Source of the DNA: Lachnospiraceae bacterium
GTDB taxonomy: Bacteria > Bacillota > Clostridia > Lachnospirales > Lachnospiraceae
Length of the DNA: 64,000 bases
NCBI GenBank assembly: GCA_017399685.1
Contig: JAFQBM010000041.1
Location: 1 to 64,000 of the forward strand
Direction: 5' to 3'
The notes under the pieces are model-generated. The model had not been told where the DNA came from and ran no database searches. It was given only the letters and a program-made list of their open reading frames with translations. Position numbers and translations under genes: made by a program. Every line of letters begins with the position of its first letter. Position 1 is the first letter of the stretch. Positions 8,888 to 17,428 of the stretch are shown in pieces.

Positions 8888-9583
8888 TTATTCTTTCACA
8901 GCTTTTTTTATGTACATTGCATAAACAAACGATGCCACAATTAAAAACGCAGCTGTTATATACGACAACACCTCATTTTCACCTCTAAATATGGAAAGTG
9001 AATTTATAACTACATGGGCTATGATACATGGAATCAGTGATTTGCTCTTATAAAATATCATAACAAATAAAAAGCCAAGAGCGATTGCGTAACATATTTG
9101 CATTAAAGTTGGAATGAAATCTGCCCCATTCAGTAAATTAACAATATGCCCGATTCCAAAGGTAATCGCACTTACTATCATCGCAGTTTTAACATTATCT
9201 TTTTCCATCATTTTAAACAAGAAACCACGAAAGATAATTTCTTCTATAAAACCAATATTCAGCATGGTTAGTATGTAAAATATAATCTCACTTGTCGTAT
9301 GATTAATATTAATACCATCCCATAAATTCACCGATACGATGAAAAGTAGCGGAATAAAATACAAATACCCTTTCAGGTTTGTTACTTTTGTCAGTCCATA
9401 ATAAGAGGTTCTCTTACCACCAATCATTAAAATCACTAACACCAAAGAAAATATGCTATTGACAATCACACTTTTATAATCTGTCATTCCCCAATTTTGC
9501 ATACTGTAAGAATTGATTACTACATATAAAATGATGGATAAGATACATATTAGGTTCTCATGTTTTTCAAATATTTTTTTCAT
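8888..9583 (-). CDS. CPBP family intramembrane metalloprotease
   Basis: A 231-residue integral membrane protein with seven or eight hydrophobic segments and the CPBP (CAAX protease/Abi) motifs in order: EEIIFRG, FGIGH and AHVVIN, carrying the metal-binding Glu, Glu and His residues. Members process membrane proteins or peptides; in Gram-positives several give self-immunity to bacteriocins. The start is ATG 9583 with AAAGGAG, overlapping the end of the upstream TetR gene by 17 bp, so the two are translationally coupled. A longer start at 9631 has no better signal. Confidence 0.85.
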   Translation of the reverse strand: MKKIFEKHENLICILSIILYVVINSYSMQNWGMTDYKSVIVNSIFSLVLVILMIGGKRTSYYGLTKVTNLKGYLYFIPLLFIVSVNLWDGININHTTSEIIFYILTMLNIGFIEEIIFRGFLFKMMEKDNVKTAMIVSAITFGIGHIVNLLNGADFIPTLMQICYAIALGFLFVMIFYKSKSLIPCIIAHVVINSLSIFRGENEVLSYITAAFLIVASFVYAMYIKKAVKE

Positions 9584-10151
9584 CTTGTTCTCCTTTCGCA
9601 ACACAAACAGCTCCGTAAAATACTTTTTCAAGTGCAGTTATTACATTTTTTTCATCATAAATCATAGTATTATTTGCATAGAGACTTGCATATCCATGAA
9701 CAAAAATAAACAACGTACTAAAAATTTCCTTCGCCTCCTCCACTGACACCTCCAATTCCTGTTGTAAAACCGCAAGAAGCGGTAATAATTCTTCCGAATT
9801 CAACAAATCCAACATACTGGTTCCTGAAAATTCATTTGATTGAAACAAAAAATGAAACAGATTCTTTTCCTCTATGGCAAAATTAATATAGTTCATTCCA
9901 ATCGCAAGCATGGGATTCCCATAATCATGTTCCATGTTCATAATATAATTTGAATGATATTCGTCTGCTTTTTGATACACAACCTTTTTTATATCCTCTA
10001 CCGTCGCAAAATAATATAATACCGGCTGGGTAGAACAGTTCAATTGCTTGGAAATACTACGAGCCGTAACTTTCTCTACCCCCTCTTTTTGTATAATATC
10101 AAAAGCTACCTCTACTATCATTTCCTTTGTAATTTTTGCTTTCGGTGGCAT
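9567..10151 (-). CDS. TetR/AcrR family regulator
   Basis: A 194-residue repressor-like protein. Its helix-turn-helix lies at residues 25-50 (VTARSISKQLNCSTQPVLYYF), followed by an all-helical ligand domain. The start ATG 10151 has AAAGGAGG at good spacing. It forms a two-gene operon with the CPBP protease. A perfect 16-bp palindrome directly upstream of the ribosome binding site is a likely autoregulatory operator. The neighbouring ABC/two-component locus upstream is separately regulated. Confidence 0.88.
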   Translation of the reverse strand: MPPKAKITKEMIVEVAFDIIQKEGVEKVTARSISKQLNCSTQPVLYYFATVEDIKKVVYQKADEYHSNYIMNMEHDYGNPMLAIGMNYINFAIEEKNLFHFLFQSNEFSGTSMLDLLNSEELLPLLAVLQQELEVSVEEAKEIFSTLFIFVHGYASLYANNTMIYDEKNVITALEKVFYGAVCVAKGEQDEKNI

Positions 10152-10164
10152 AACTACCTCCTTT

Positions 10165-10180
10165 TATAACAGTTGTTATA
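10165..10180. promoter_or_regulatory. palindromic operator for the TetR-CPBP operon
   Basis: TATAACAGTTGTTATA is a palindrome with 7-bp arms and a 2-bp centre, located 14 bases before the TetR start codon. Position and symmetry fit a TetR dimer site. Confidence 0.6.
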
Positions 10181-10230
10181 TAACATATATTACATTAGAT
10201 TTTTGTTTTTGTCAATAGTGGTTTCTCATT

Positions 10231-10866
10231 TTATTCCTGCTTCTTCCCCGTAAGAAAATACACCGCAAGTGCCGTTCTATGTGACAGATTTTCCTTTGCC
10301 AGAATGGAACTGATATAATTCTTCACTGTCCCTTCCGAGATACAAAAACGACTGGCAATCTCTTTATTTGACAACCCTTCCGCAACCGCCTTCACAATAT
10401 CAAGTTCTCTTGCAGTATACCCATCCTCACAAAATCCGGCGTTTTTTACCTCTGTATTTTTCGCTAATTTTTCAAGCAATGTTTCCTCCATCACTCCGGT
10501 TCCATAATATACAGACTTTATCATCTGCTTTAAATGCTCCGGAGTATGATTCTTAATCAGATACCCCTTCGCCCCATTCCGAAGTGCCTGCTGCACCAAT
10601 CCATCATCATCAAAAGTGGTAAGAATCAATACTTTCCCAAGGTTATGCTCCACTATGTACTTGGTGGCTTCGATTCCGTCCATTTCCGGCATCTGAATAT
10701 CCATCAGAAAAATATCCGGTGCCATCTTCTTCGCAAGCTCAATTACCTCTCTTCCATTTGAAGCGCAGCCAATCACCTCAAATTCCGGGTCCACAGACAA
10801 AATAATCCGCATTCCATCCCTTACAAAATCACTATCATCTGCGATCATTACCTTAATCTTCTCCAT
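10231..10866 (-). CDS. NarL/FixJ-type response regulator
   Basis: A 211-residue regulator. The receiver domain has the acidic pair D10-D11, the phosphoacceptor D56 (FLMDIQMPEMDG) and T/K positions near 84 and 106. The C-terminal LuxR-type helix-turn-helix (TARELDIVKAVAEGLSNKEIA, split here at its usual positions) occupies about residues 148-205. It is the last gene of a five-gene set with the kinase and three ABC genes, 53 bp after the kinase. It probably activates that exporter operon when the kinase senses a membrane-active compound. Confidence 0.92.
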   Translation of the reverse strand: MEKIKVMIADDSDFVRDGMRIILSVDPEFEVIGCASNGREVIELAKKMAPDIFLMDIQMPEMDGIEATKYIVEHNLGKVLILTTFDDDGLVQQALRNGAKGYLIKNHTPEHLKQMIKSVYYGTGVMEETLLEKLAKNTEVKNAGFCEDGYTARELDIVKAVAEGLSNKEIASRFCISEGTVKNYISSILAKENLSHRTALAVYFLTGKKQE

Positions 10867-10919
10867 AAATTCACTCCTTTATTGTTTGTTTCGTTTCTTT
10901 TATATCACTCTCATATAAA

Positions 10920-12047
10920 CTACAATGGCAACAACATATTAATCCGAAATCCCGCCTCTGTCTCAAAATCCAAAATTCCATTTACTTCCCTTACTCTCCG
11001 CCGCATACCGGAAATACCCATTCCATCTACAATCTCCCCACAGCCAATACCATTATCCGAAATACTGCAACGAATCATCTGGTTCATAACGTGAATCTTA
11101 ATTTCAATTTTGGTACACTTAGCATATTTCATGGAATTGGATACAGCCTCATAAGCATTATCTAAAATAATCTCCAAATATTTCTCCGGCACCTTAACGA
11201 AATCACCTTCCGTTATCAATTCCGCCCTGACACCTTTCCTTCTACAGTCCTCACATAACTTTTCGATTTGTAATACTGCCAGTTTATACTTCTTTGGACG
11301 TTCTTTTCGGAGTATGGCACGAATCTCATCCATCCCCGTTCGAAGCTGGTCAATGACCGCCTGTATCATTTTTTTAGAAGCTTCAGGCTCTTTCTCCATC
11401 AACACTTTCACTGCTTCTAACTGGTACACGGAACCATTAATATTATGCCCCAGTTTATCATGCAGGGTCTGAGAAAGTTTTTCCCTCTCCTCTAATATTT
11501 GATTCTCTGCAATCAGTAAGTTCTTTCTTATTTCCTCCTGCATTTCATGCTCTTTGTGATATATGTTATGTTTCAAGGATTGTTCTACCATAATATCTTC
11601 CTTCATCTGCTGCCGATATGACTCCACCACAAAATCATGCTGAAGATAAATAATACTCATCATCAATGCCAGCATCACTTGCAGATACAAATCCATCTGA
11701 CCGGGAATGCAGGCAATTACCATAGGCACGAAATACCAGAACATGTTGGGCCTAAGCCAGGTAAGGACTTCATAACAAAGAAAAATTCCAAGCAATAAAA
11801 ACCCACTTCCAAGACGTGATAAAATCACACAAAAAAATACAACCGCCAAAACAAAAAAGACCGTCTGATTCTTTCGTTCCACTAATTCCTTTCCTACCAC
11901 CACTCCGATAAATAACGCAAGAAGCAGGAGCACCTTAAAAGATGCCCCTGTTAACACAGACTGTGACAAAACAATATAAAGTTCCAATACCAGCAATAAT
12001 CCTATCCGGACTGCCAGAAAATAATGATTTCGAAGCTGTTCTCCCAT
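10920..12047 (-). CDS. sensor histidine kinase (HisKA_3 type)
   Basis: A 375-residue membrane kinase. The first 150 residues hold about six hydrophobic segments with little extracellular sequence, as in intramembrane-sensing kinases. A coiled linker leads to LSQTLHDKLGHNI with the phosphoacceptor His. The ATPase domain has DNAYEAVSNSMKYAK (N box) and DNGIGCG. It is paired with the NarL-type regulator downstream and the ABC exporter upstream. The signal is probably a membrane-directed antibiotic or peptide; this is inferred from architecture only. Confidence 0.9.
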   Translation of the reverse strand: MGEQLRNHYFLAVRIGLLLVLELYIVLSQSVLTGASFKVLLLLALFIGVVVGKELVERKNQTVFFVLAVVFFCVILSRLGSGFLLLGIFLCYEVLTWLRPNMFWYFVPMVIACIPGQMDLYLQVMLALMMSIIYLQHDFVVESYRQQMKEDIMVEQSLKHNIYHKEHEMQEEIRKNLLIAENQILEEREKLSQTLHDKLGHNINGSVYQLEAVKVLMEKEPEASKKMIQAVIDQLRTGMDEIRAILRKERPKKYKLAVLQIEKLCEDCRRKGVRAELITEGDFVKVPEKYLEIILDNAYEAVSNSMKYAKCTKIEIKIHVMNQMIRCSISDNGIGCGEIVDGMGISGMRRRVREVNGILDFETEAGFRINMLLPL

Positions 12048-12090
12048 AGCCTGCTTCCTTTCTTTTCATCGTTTTTAGGAATGCTTAAAT

Positions 12091-13347
12091 TTATGATTCC
12101 TGCCGTTTCATCTTAAGTCCTACACTCCCTACAGTGACAATAACAACCAGATAAGCTACTGTAACATAGAATAACATAGAATAAGCACTTTTATCTCCTA
12201 CTAATAACCGTTCTGACACATCCAAAAACCATTTTTGTGGCATAAGATAAGAAATGTTTTTTAATGCTGCAGTGGTATCATCCAAAGGAAAATATAGGCC
12301 GGATAGCAATGCCGAAATACTCCAAATGGTAAATACCGCATAATTGGAACTCATAACATCTCCAAGCATAATACCTAACAACATACTCAGTATACTAAAA
12401 ATTAAGCCCAAAAGGAAGATGACAAAAAGAAAACTTACAATACTAATTCCAAGATCCAGGTTTTTCATTGCTAACAGACATCCCCCTAGCACCAAGGTCT
12501 GTAACACACAAATGAGAAAAGCAACCACAAATTTGGAAAGAAAATAGGAAAGACTTCTAATCTTAGACAACATCATTCTAGTAAACACCTTATTGTTTTG
12601 TTCTTCAATTACCGTATGTGCCACAAAAACACCACAAAACAAAAAACCTAAGGTAATAAATGCAAAGGCATAGCCAATCTGTGTTCTCTGATTGATTTGA
12701 CGCTCTGTAAGTGCAACTCCTTCCCTATCTTTCAGACTGACAATATTTTTTTCCGGCATTTCTTTCGTGATGGTTTCCAGCATCTCAATGATTGCTCCAC
12801 TGTCCTCTCCTGCCAAGGACTGAGCCTGTCTTATTTGACCAAGCAAATCCATCAGTTCTGTTTCAAACAGTTCCTGTCTTTCATCTTCTGACACTGCATA
12901 AATCTGAATTCCACGTTTCCAGTCCCCATCCAGTACAGCCTGTTCAAAGTCCCCTTTGAAATAGAGCAATACACCTGCCCGGTCATCAAAGGCATCTTTT
13001 TTCGCCTGTGCCAATGCCTCTTCCGATGTCATACCACTAACATCACTTCTGCACACAGAAAACATACTATTTTCTGCCATCTGATTTAAAACATATTCCG
13101 ACAGCCCGGAACCAGAAGCATCATAGACTTTAACAATATAAGCAGATGTATCTCCAAAATATACCGCTTTCTTAGTACAATCATCAAGTTCAATCACCTT
13201 CGGCACATCCTCATCTTCTGTATAAACCGAATGCTCCATTTTTATATTCAAAATAAATGCGGATAACATTGGTGCTGCTAAAAGGAAAAACAAAAATCCC
13301 TTATTTCGCAGCAACAACTTTAAATTCATTTTAATTAACGAAATCAT
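12091..13347 (-). CDS. ABC-2 type exporter permease
   Basis: A 418-residue permease. One N-terminal transmembrane helix is followed by a large extracellular domain (about residues 35-215) and then five to six C-terminal helices, the ABC2_membrane_3 layout. It overlaps the preceding permease gene by 4 bp. Together with that permease and the ATPase it should form a heterodimeric exporter. The order ATPase-permease-permease next to a kinase-regulator pair matches the linearmycin-resistance LnrLMN/LnrJK set of Bacillus subtilis; substrate identity here is inference. Confidence 0.85.
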   Translation of the reverse strand: MISLIKMNLKLLLRNKGFLFFLLAAPMLSAFILNIKMEHSVYTEDEDVPKVIELDDCTKKAVYFGDTSAYIVKVYDASGSGLSEYVLNQMAENSMFSVCRSDVSGMTSEEALAQAKKDAFDDRAGVLLYFKGDFEQAVLDGDWKRGIQIYAVSEDERQELFETELMDLLGQIRQAQSLAGEDSGAIIEMLETITKEMPEKNIVSLKDREGVALTERQINQRTQIGYAFAFITLGFLFCGVFVAHTVIEEQNNKVFTRMMLSKIRSLSYFLSKFVVAFLICVLQTLVLGGCLLAMKNLDLGISIVSFLFVIFLLGLIFSILSMLLGIMLGDVMSSNYAVFTIWSISALLSGLYFPLDDTTAALKNISYLMPQKWFLDVSERLLVGDKSAYSMLFYVTVAYLVVIVTVGSVGLKMKRQES

Positions 13348-14447
13348 GCTCTCCCTCTCTTTCTCATCTCACCGGCTAAGATTGCAATAGCCGAACAAAT
13401 CGCGGTAATTACCAAGGAATAAACAATTGCACTACCTACATACTCACTTTGACCCATGCAGGACAATTCCACCAACGCCCTGTTTCCGTGATAAATCGGA
13501 GACAAATGCTTTAAGAAATCCGGTGTACTGGAAAACATATAGGTTTCAAAACTTCCGCCCAAAAATCCCAGAATCCACACAATTGTAAACTGCACAATAA
13601 TCGTAATTGCCAGATTTTTTGAAAGCTGATAAAGCATCATGCCAAAAGCATTTCCTGCCAGAATCATTCCAAAAATAATCATAGCAGATAAAAGTGGCTT
13701 TCCCCAATGAACCCCATGTAACAATACCGTAATGATGGTAGAAATCCCCATACCTCCAACTACTGTCATATTGATAGGTATAAACTTGCCTAAGTATAAT
13801 TTCATCTCTGACACATTGGAAACCCGGAATTTTCGTTCAATTCCGTATTTCTTTTCATTACTAAAGACTCCTGTGGCACAAATAATACCACACCATGAAA
13901 AATACACGATATAAATAATTCCATAATAATCCACTGCATTGATTGCGGGCATAAATTCTAATTCCTGCACCGGTAACTCCACATCATTTTGTCTCGTCGC
14001 ATTCATCATCTGTAAAGAAACATTAACGTTCTCGCTCATTACCCTGTCAAGAAAATATTCTAAAGTCATTCCTTCCACTTCATCATCTGCACTTTGATAT
14101 AATACATATTCCTCTTTCGTAAACTTCACGAAGCCTGCAAGGTCATGTTTTGCCATCAATTCCTCCGGATTTCCCTCTTTATATTCATAAAAGGTAATTC
14201 CTGCTTCCTTGCCTGCCTCCCGAATGGATTCTATGTAGCCGGATACCATGCTCTCACTTTCCACCCGATATCCTACGTTAAATTCCTCCACACTTTCATA
14301 AGATTTCATTAATTCCGAAAAAGCACTGGATAGCACAGCGATTACCAGAACCGGTCCAAGCAACATGACCACAATGCTCCATTTATTACGGAACATGAGT
14401 TTAAAATTATTTTTTATTAAATATCGAATCATATCTTCTCCCCTCAC
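13344..14447 (-). CDS. ABC-2 type exporter permease
   Basis: A 367-residue permease with the same plan as its neighbour: one N-terminal helix, an extracellular domain of about 150 residues, then a block of helices. The probable start is at MIRYLIKNN or the upstream Met at 14447; the latter abuts the ATPase stop codon. It is cotranscribed with the ATPase (1-bp overlap) and the second permease (4-bp overlap). Role: one half of the transmembrane pore of the exporter. Confidence 0.85.
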   Translation of the reverse strand: MRGEDMIRYLIKNNFKLMFRNKWSIVVMLLGPVLVIAVLSSAFSELMKSYESVEEFNVGYRVESESMVSGYIESIREAGKEAGITFYEYKEGNPEELMAKHDLAGFVKFTKEEYVLYQSADDEVEGMTLEYFLDRVMSENVNVSLQMMNATRQNDVELPVQELEFMPAINAVDYYGIIYIVYFSWCGIICATGVFSNEKKYGIERKFRVSNVSEMKLYLGKFIPINMTVVGGMGISTIITVLLHGVHWGKPLLSAMIIFGMILAGNAFGMMLYQLSKNLAITIIVQFTIVWILGFLGGSFETYMFSSTPDFLKHLSPIYHGNRALVELSCMGQSEYVGSAIVYSLVITAICSAIAILAGEMRKRGRA

Positions 14448-15208
14448 TATTCCGCATAATCTCTAAGTTTCTTACCCGTCAGCGTCAGGAACACTTCCTC
14501 TAACGTAATATCTTCCTTCTCATTGTTTACCAGTTTTTTCAATTCCTCACTGGTTCCGCAGGCAATGATTTTTCCATTGTCCATAATGGCGATTCTGGTA
14601 CAGATTGCCTCCACTTCTTCCATGTAATGACTGGTATAAATTACCGTTGCCCCCTTTTGATTGGATTCCTTAATCTTATCCAAAATAAAGTTTCTGGATT
14701 GCGGGTCAATTCCAACCGTTGGTTCATCGAAAATCAACAGTTCCGGATGATGCCCTATGGCACAGGCAATGTTCAATCTTCTCTTCATACCACCGGAAAA
14801 GTTCTTCGCAAATTCCTGTCTTCGTTCCAAAAGACCAACATATTCTAAAGACTCATTTACCGTAGACTTTAATTCTTCTCCTTTGATACCATAAAGGGAA
14901 GTAAATAATTCTACATTTTCCCACGCCTTCAGGTTTCCATGAATGGCAAGTTCCTGTGGTATGTAACCTATTTTATGAATGACTTCTTTTTTCTGTTTTC
15001 TTGGATTCTTCCCAAGCAGTTCAATAGAGCCTGCAGTTGGGGTTACAATGGAACAAATCATGTTCATGGTAGTACTTTTCCCCGCACCGTTTGGTCCTAA
15101 AAGTCCAAAAATCTCTCCCCTTCTGATTTCTAAGTTCAGGTTGTCTACCACCGCCTTATTGTTATATTTCTTCGTTAAATCTGTAGTTTTTAAAATAATC
15201 TCTTCCAT
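14447..15208 (-). CDS. ABC transporter ATP-binding protein
   Basis: A 253-residue nucleotide-binding domain with Walker A GPNGAGKST (about residue 39), signature FSGGMKRRL, Walker B LLIFDEPTVGID and the switch His in YTSHYMEE. It heads the operon and energises the two ABC-2 permeases. The start ATG 15208 has GAGGAGAT upstream. The DrrA-like class and the associated two-component system point to antibiotic or peptide export and self-protection. The promoter must lie in the 15209-15380 gap, where no clear -35/-10 pair was found. Confidence 0.92.
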   Translation of the reverse strand: MEEIILKTTDLTKKYNNKAVVDNLNLEIRRGEIFGLLGPNGAGKSTTMNMICSIVTPTAGSIELLGKNPRKQKKEVIHKIGYIPQELAIHGNLKAWENVELFTSLYGIKGEELKSTVNESLEYVGLLERRQEFAKNFSGGMKRRLNIACAIGHHPELLIFDEPTVGIDPQSRNFILDKIKESNQKGATVIYTSHYMEEVEAICTRIAIMDNGKIIACGTSEELKKLVNNEKEDITLEEVFLTLTGKKLRDYAE

Positions 15209-15380
15209 CGTTATCTCCTCTTAAAAATCATATCTTCGAACTTGTCGAATTACCAATGTTTTCATTATTGGGGTATTTCCTTTACTGTATTGACATTATA
15301 TCAAGCATATCAATAGTACGGTAGTGAAAAAAGAAATGATTTTGAATATGACTTTCGTCATGTTTTGGGCCTGACAATTA

Positions 15381-15424
15381 AAAAAGTCCTGTAAACAAAT
15401 GGTTCATCTGTTTACAAGACTTTC
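15381..15424 (-). terminator. terminator with GTTTACAGG-type stem
   Basis: AAAGTCCTGTAAACA pairs with TGTTTACAAGACTTT, followed on the minus strand by a T run. It lies 60 bp after the nitroreductase stop. It is a member of the stem family also seen at 3202 and 31457. Confidence 0.7.
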
Positions 15425-15486
15425 ATCTTTTTTAACCAAATTATTTCATTTTCTATGTCAGTAGTATGTTTTCCTTCATCCTGCAA

Positions 15487-16014
15487 TCATTCTTCATGCC
15501 AGCCATGTACCTTTGAAAAATCTGCCTCCTCTAATACCTGAGATTTCACTTCACCAAGAGGAATACCGAGAGATAAAATCCCAACAATTCTATATTTTTC
15601 TGATAAAGACAGGATTTCCCTGACATTTTCTTCAGCGTCCTTACCCGTAGCAGAAGAACGAAGATGAATTTGACACCAACAACTTCCGATTCCTAAATTA
15701 ACTGCCATCAAATTCATATAAGACAACGCAATGGAAGAATCTTCAATCCAGGTATCTGCTATTTCACTATTGGCAAGAACAACAATGGCGGTATTGCATT
15801 CTGACAGCATCCCTGCTCCCGACTTTTTTGATTTTGCCAGTTTATTTAATGTCTCCTTGTCACGCACAACAACAAATTCACATGGCTTTCTATTCATACT
15901 TGTTGGTGCCAAAATTCCGGCTTGTAGTATTTTTTTTATTTTTTCTTCAGAAATATCTTCGTCTTTATATTTTCTTACACTCCGCCGACTTAATATTACA
16001 TCTGTTAATTCCAT
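15487..16014 (-). CDS. nitroreductase family protein
   Basis: A 175-residue FMN-dependent oxidoreductase. The N-terminal SRRSVRKYKD motif and the central IGSCW/GIGSCWCQ region are typical of NADH-oxidase/nitroreductase family proteins that reduce nitro compounds or quinone-like substrates. The start is ATG 16014, preceded by GTGGAGG; an upstream in-frame Met at 16041 lacks a better site. It stands alone with its own terminator. The physiological substrate is not deducible. Confidence 0.88.
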   Translation of the reverse strand: MELTDVILSRRSVRKYKDEDISEEKIKKILQAGILAPTSMNRKPCEFVVVRDKETLNKLAKSKKSGAGMLSECNTAIVVLANSEIADTWIEDSSIALSYMNLMAVNLGIGSCWCQIHLRSSATGKDAEENVREILSLSEKYRIVGILSLGIPLGEVKSQVLEEADFSKVHGWHEE

Positions 16015-16059
16015 GTTTACCTCCACAATATCTCCAAGCATTCATTTTTTCAATTCTTT

Positions 16060-16152
16060 TCAAATTCCTTGATAAACCATTTCCAGAAGTTTCTTATCCA
16101 GATCTTGAATGGCATGTGACACCTCTTTTTCTATCTCATATTCCGATATCAT
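16060..16152 (-). CDS. possible small protein (30 residues)
   Basis: A charged 30-codon frame starts at ATG 16152, five bases after the stop of the upstream gene, with only a weak AAAGAA box. The peptide (beginning MISEYEIEKEV) is strongly helical and acidic/basic. It could be a genuine small gene, the displaced tail of the upstream protein, or chance. No family recognised. Confidence 0.2.
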   Translation of the reverse strand: MISEYEIEKEVSHAIQDLDKKLLEMVYQGI

Positions 16153-16156
16153 TTCT

Positions 16157-16510
16157 TTAGTTTTCTTCTTCATGATGTGGCTCAAGATAACGCACCTTCA
16201 TACCCTGTGCTTTCGCATATGCAATCTCAGATTTGGTGTTATCTCCTATGTAATCACCAACATTAATAACAAATATTTCATCCGCCATATCAATTTTTCT
16301 CTTATGCATATCATCCAACATTTCCTTGGTTTTTGTCAAGGTTCCCTCGTCCATGTTTTCCCACACTTCTTCGTCACCTGAATGACCAAACAATCCAACA
16401 GAAATAACTATGTATCCATCAAGAGTAAGCTTCTTTTGAGCCTCCATAAATTCATTTTTAAAACGTGTACTACCACATAAAGTGACTACTGGATATTTTG
16501 TATTCTCCAT
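16157..16510 (-). CDS. nucleoside 2-deoxyribosyltransferase-like protein
   Basis: A 117-residue protein with the VTLCGSTRF N-terminus and a late NVGDYIGDNTKSEIAYA segment. Both are typical of the deoxyribosyltransferase-like/DUF4406 Rossmann proteins that bind nucleotides or nucleosides. It is found widely in Clostridia as a short orphan. The Asp/Glu pattern resembles the active site of the larger enzymes, but activity is unproven. The start ATG 16510 has no strong box. Not obviously cotranscribed with the epimerase gene upstream (43-bp gap), although the strand is the same. Confidence 0.65.
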   Translation of the reverse strand: MENTKYPVVTLCGSTRFKNEFMEAQKKLTLDGYIVISVGLFGHSGDEEVWENMDEGTLTKTKEMLDDMHKRKIDMADEIFVINVGDYIGDNTKSEIAYAKAQGMKVRYLEPHHEEEN

Positions 16511-16552
16511 GCCTGAGCAATTAAGCCCAGGCTAAATTTTAGCTTTATTCCA

Positions 16553-17428
16553 CTATGATTTCATTTCCACCAGTTTTATATAATAATCCACCAAACCATA
16601 AATCCAGTCCTTTAAATCCGAAAACTGAAATCCTAAAGATTCAGCCTTTTCCGTGTTAATACTATATTCCGGTTCTCCATTATAAGGTGCCTCATCTCCT
16701 GTATCAAGGAATACGGCCTTAGAACCTGTTTTTCTTTCCACGTAATCAATGATTTCCCTTAAAGAAATAATTCCCTTAGAACATCCGTTTATGGCACCCT
16801 GAACATTTTTATTTGCCAAAAAAGCCATGAATTTTCCAGCTTCGTCGGAACGGATATAACCCATCTTGGCATCCACATTATCAATTTTCATTGGAATTGA
16901 TTTCATTGTATGCTCTACATAAAACAACAACCTCTCTGTATAATCATCTTCCCCAATAACAAAGGGATATCTGACTGCAATCCAGTTTCTATCATTGTAT
17001 TTTTGCCATAATGCACACTCTGCCTGCCTCTTTATCTCATCGTATGGAAAATCCGCTCTGTTGCACCAGATAAGCTCTTTTCCCATGGAGTCAAAATCCT
17101 CCTCCTTCGTATCGAGCTTTTTGGGCTCATACACAGCAGTACTGGACATATAAATATATTTGTCACAATCTATGACATCCATAATATTTTTTATATCATT
17201 GGAGCAATATGCAATTTTATCATATACCACATCAAAATGTTTCCCCTTCAATGCCTGTTCCATCTGGCTTGGATTTGTCCGCTCTATCTGAATCCTCTTT
17301 ACAGCATCCCCAAAATTATCTTTTGTCGTCTGTCTTGTGGCAATGGTCACCTCATGTCCTTGCTGAATCAATTCATTAATCATCGGAATCCCGAAAAATC
17401 TGGTTCCTCCTAACACTAAAATTTTCAT
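16553..17428 (-). CDS. NAD-dependent epimerase/dehydratase family protein
   Basis: A 291-residue short-chain dehydrogenase of the extended/atypical class. The nucleotide-binding loop LVLGGTRFFG lies at residues 4-13, and the active-site Tyr/Lys are probably in YDEIK (about residues 147-151). It likely acts on a nucleotide-sugar or similar substrate. Its start overlaps the stop of the HTH-methyltransferase gene by 4 bp, so the two are coupled in one operon, which suggests a linked small-molecule modification step. Confidence 0.82.
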   Translation of the reverse strand: MKILVLGGTRFFGIPMINELIQQGHEVTIATRQTTKDNFGDAVKRIQIERTNPSQMEQALKGKHFDVVYDKIAYCSNDIKNIMDVIDCDKYIYMSSTAVYEPKKLDTKEEDFDSMGKELIWCNRADFPYDEIKRQAECALWQKYNDRNWIAVRYPFVIGEDDYTERLLFYVEHTMKSIPMKIDNVDAKMGYIRSDEAGKFMAFLANKNVQGAINGCSKGIISLREIIDYVERKTGSKAVFLDTGDEAPYNGEPEYSINTEKAESLGFQFSDLKDWIYGLVDYYIKLVEMKS

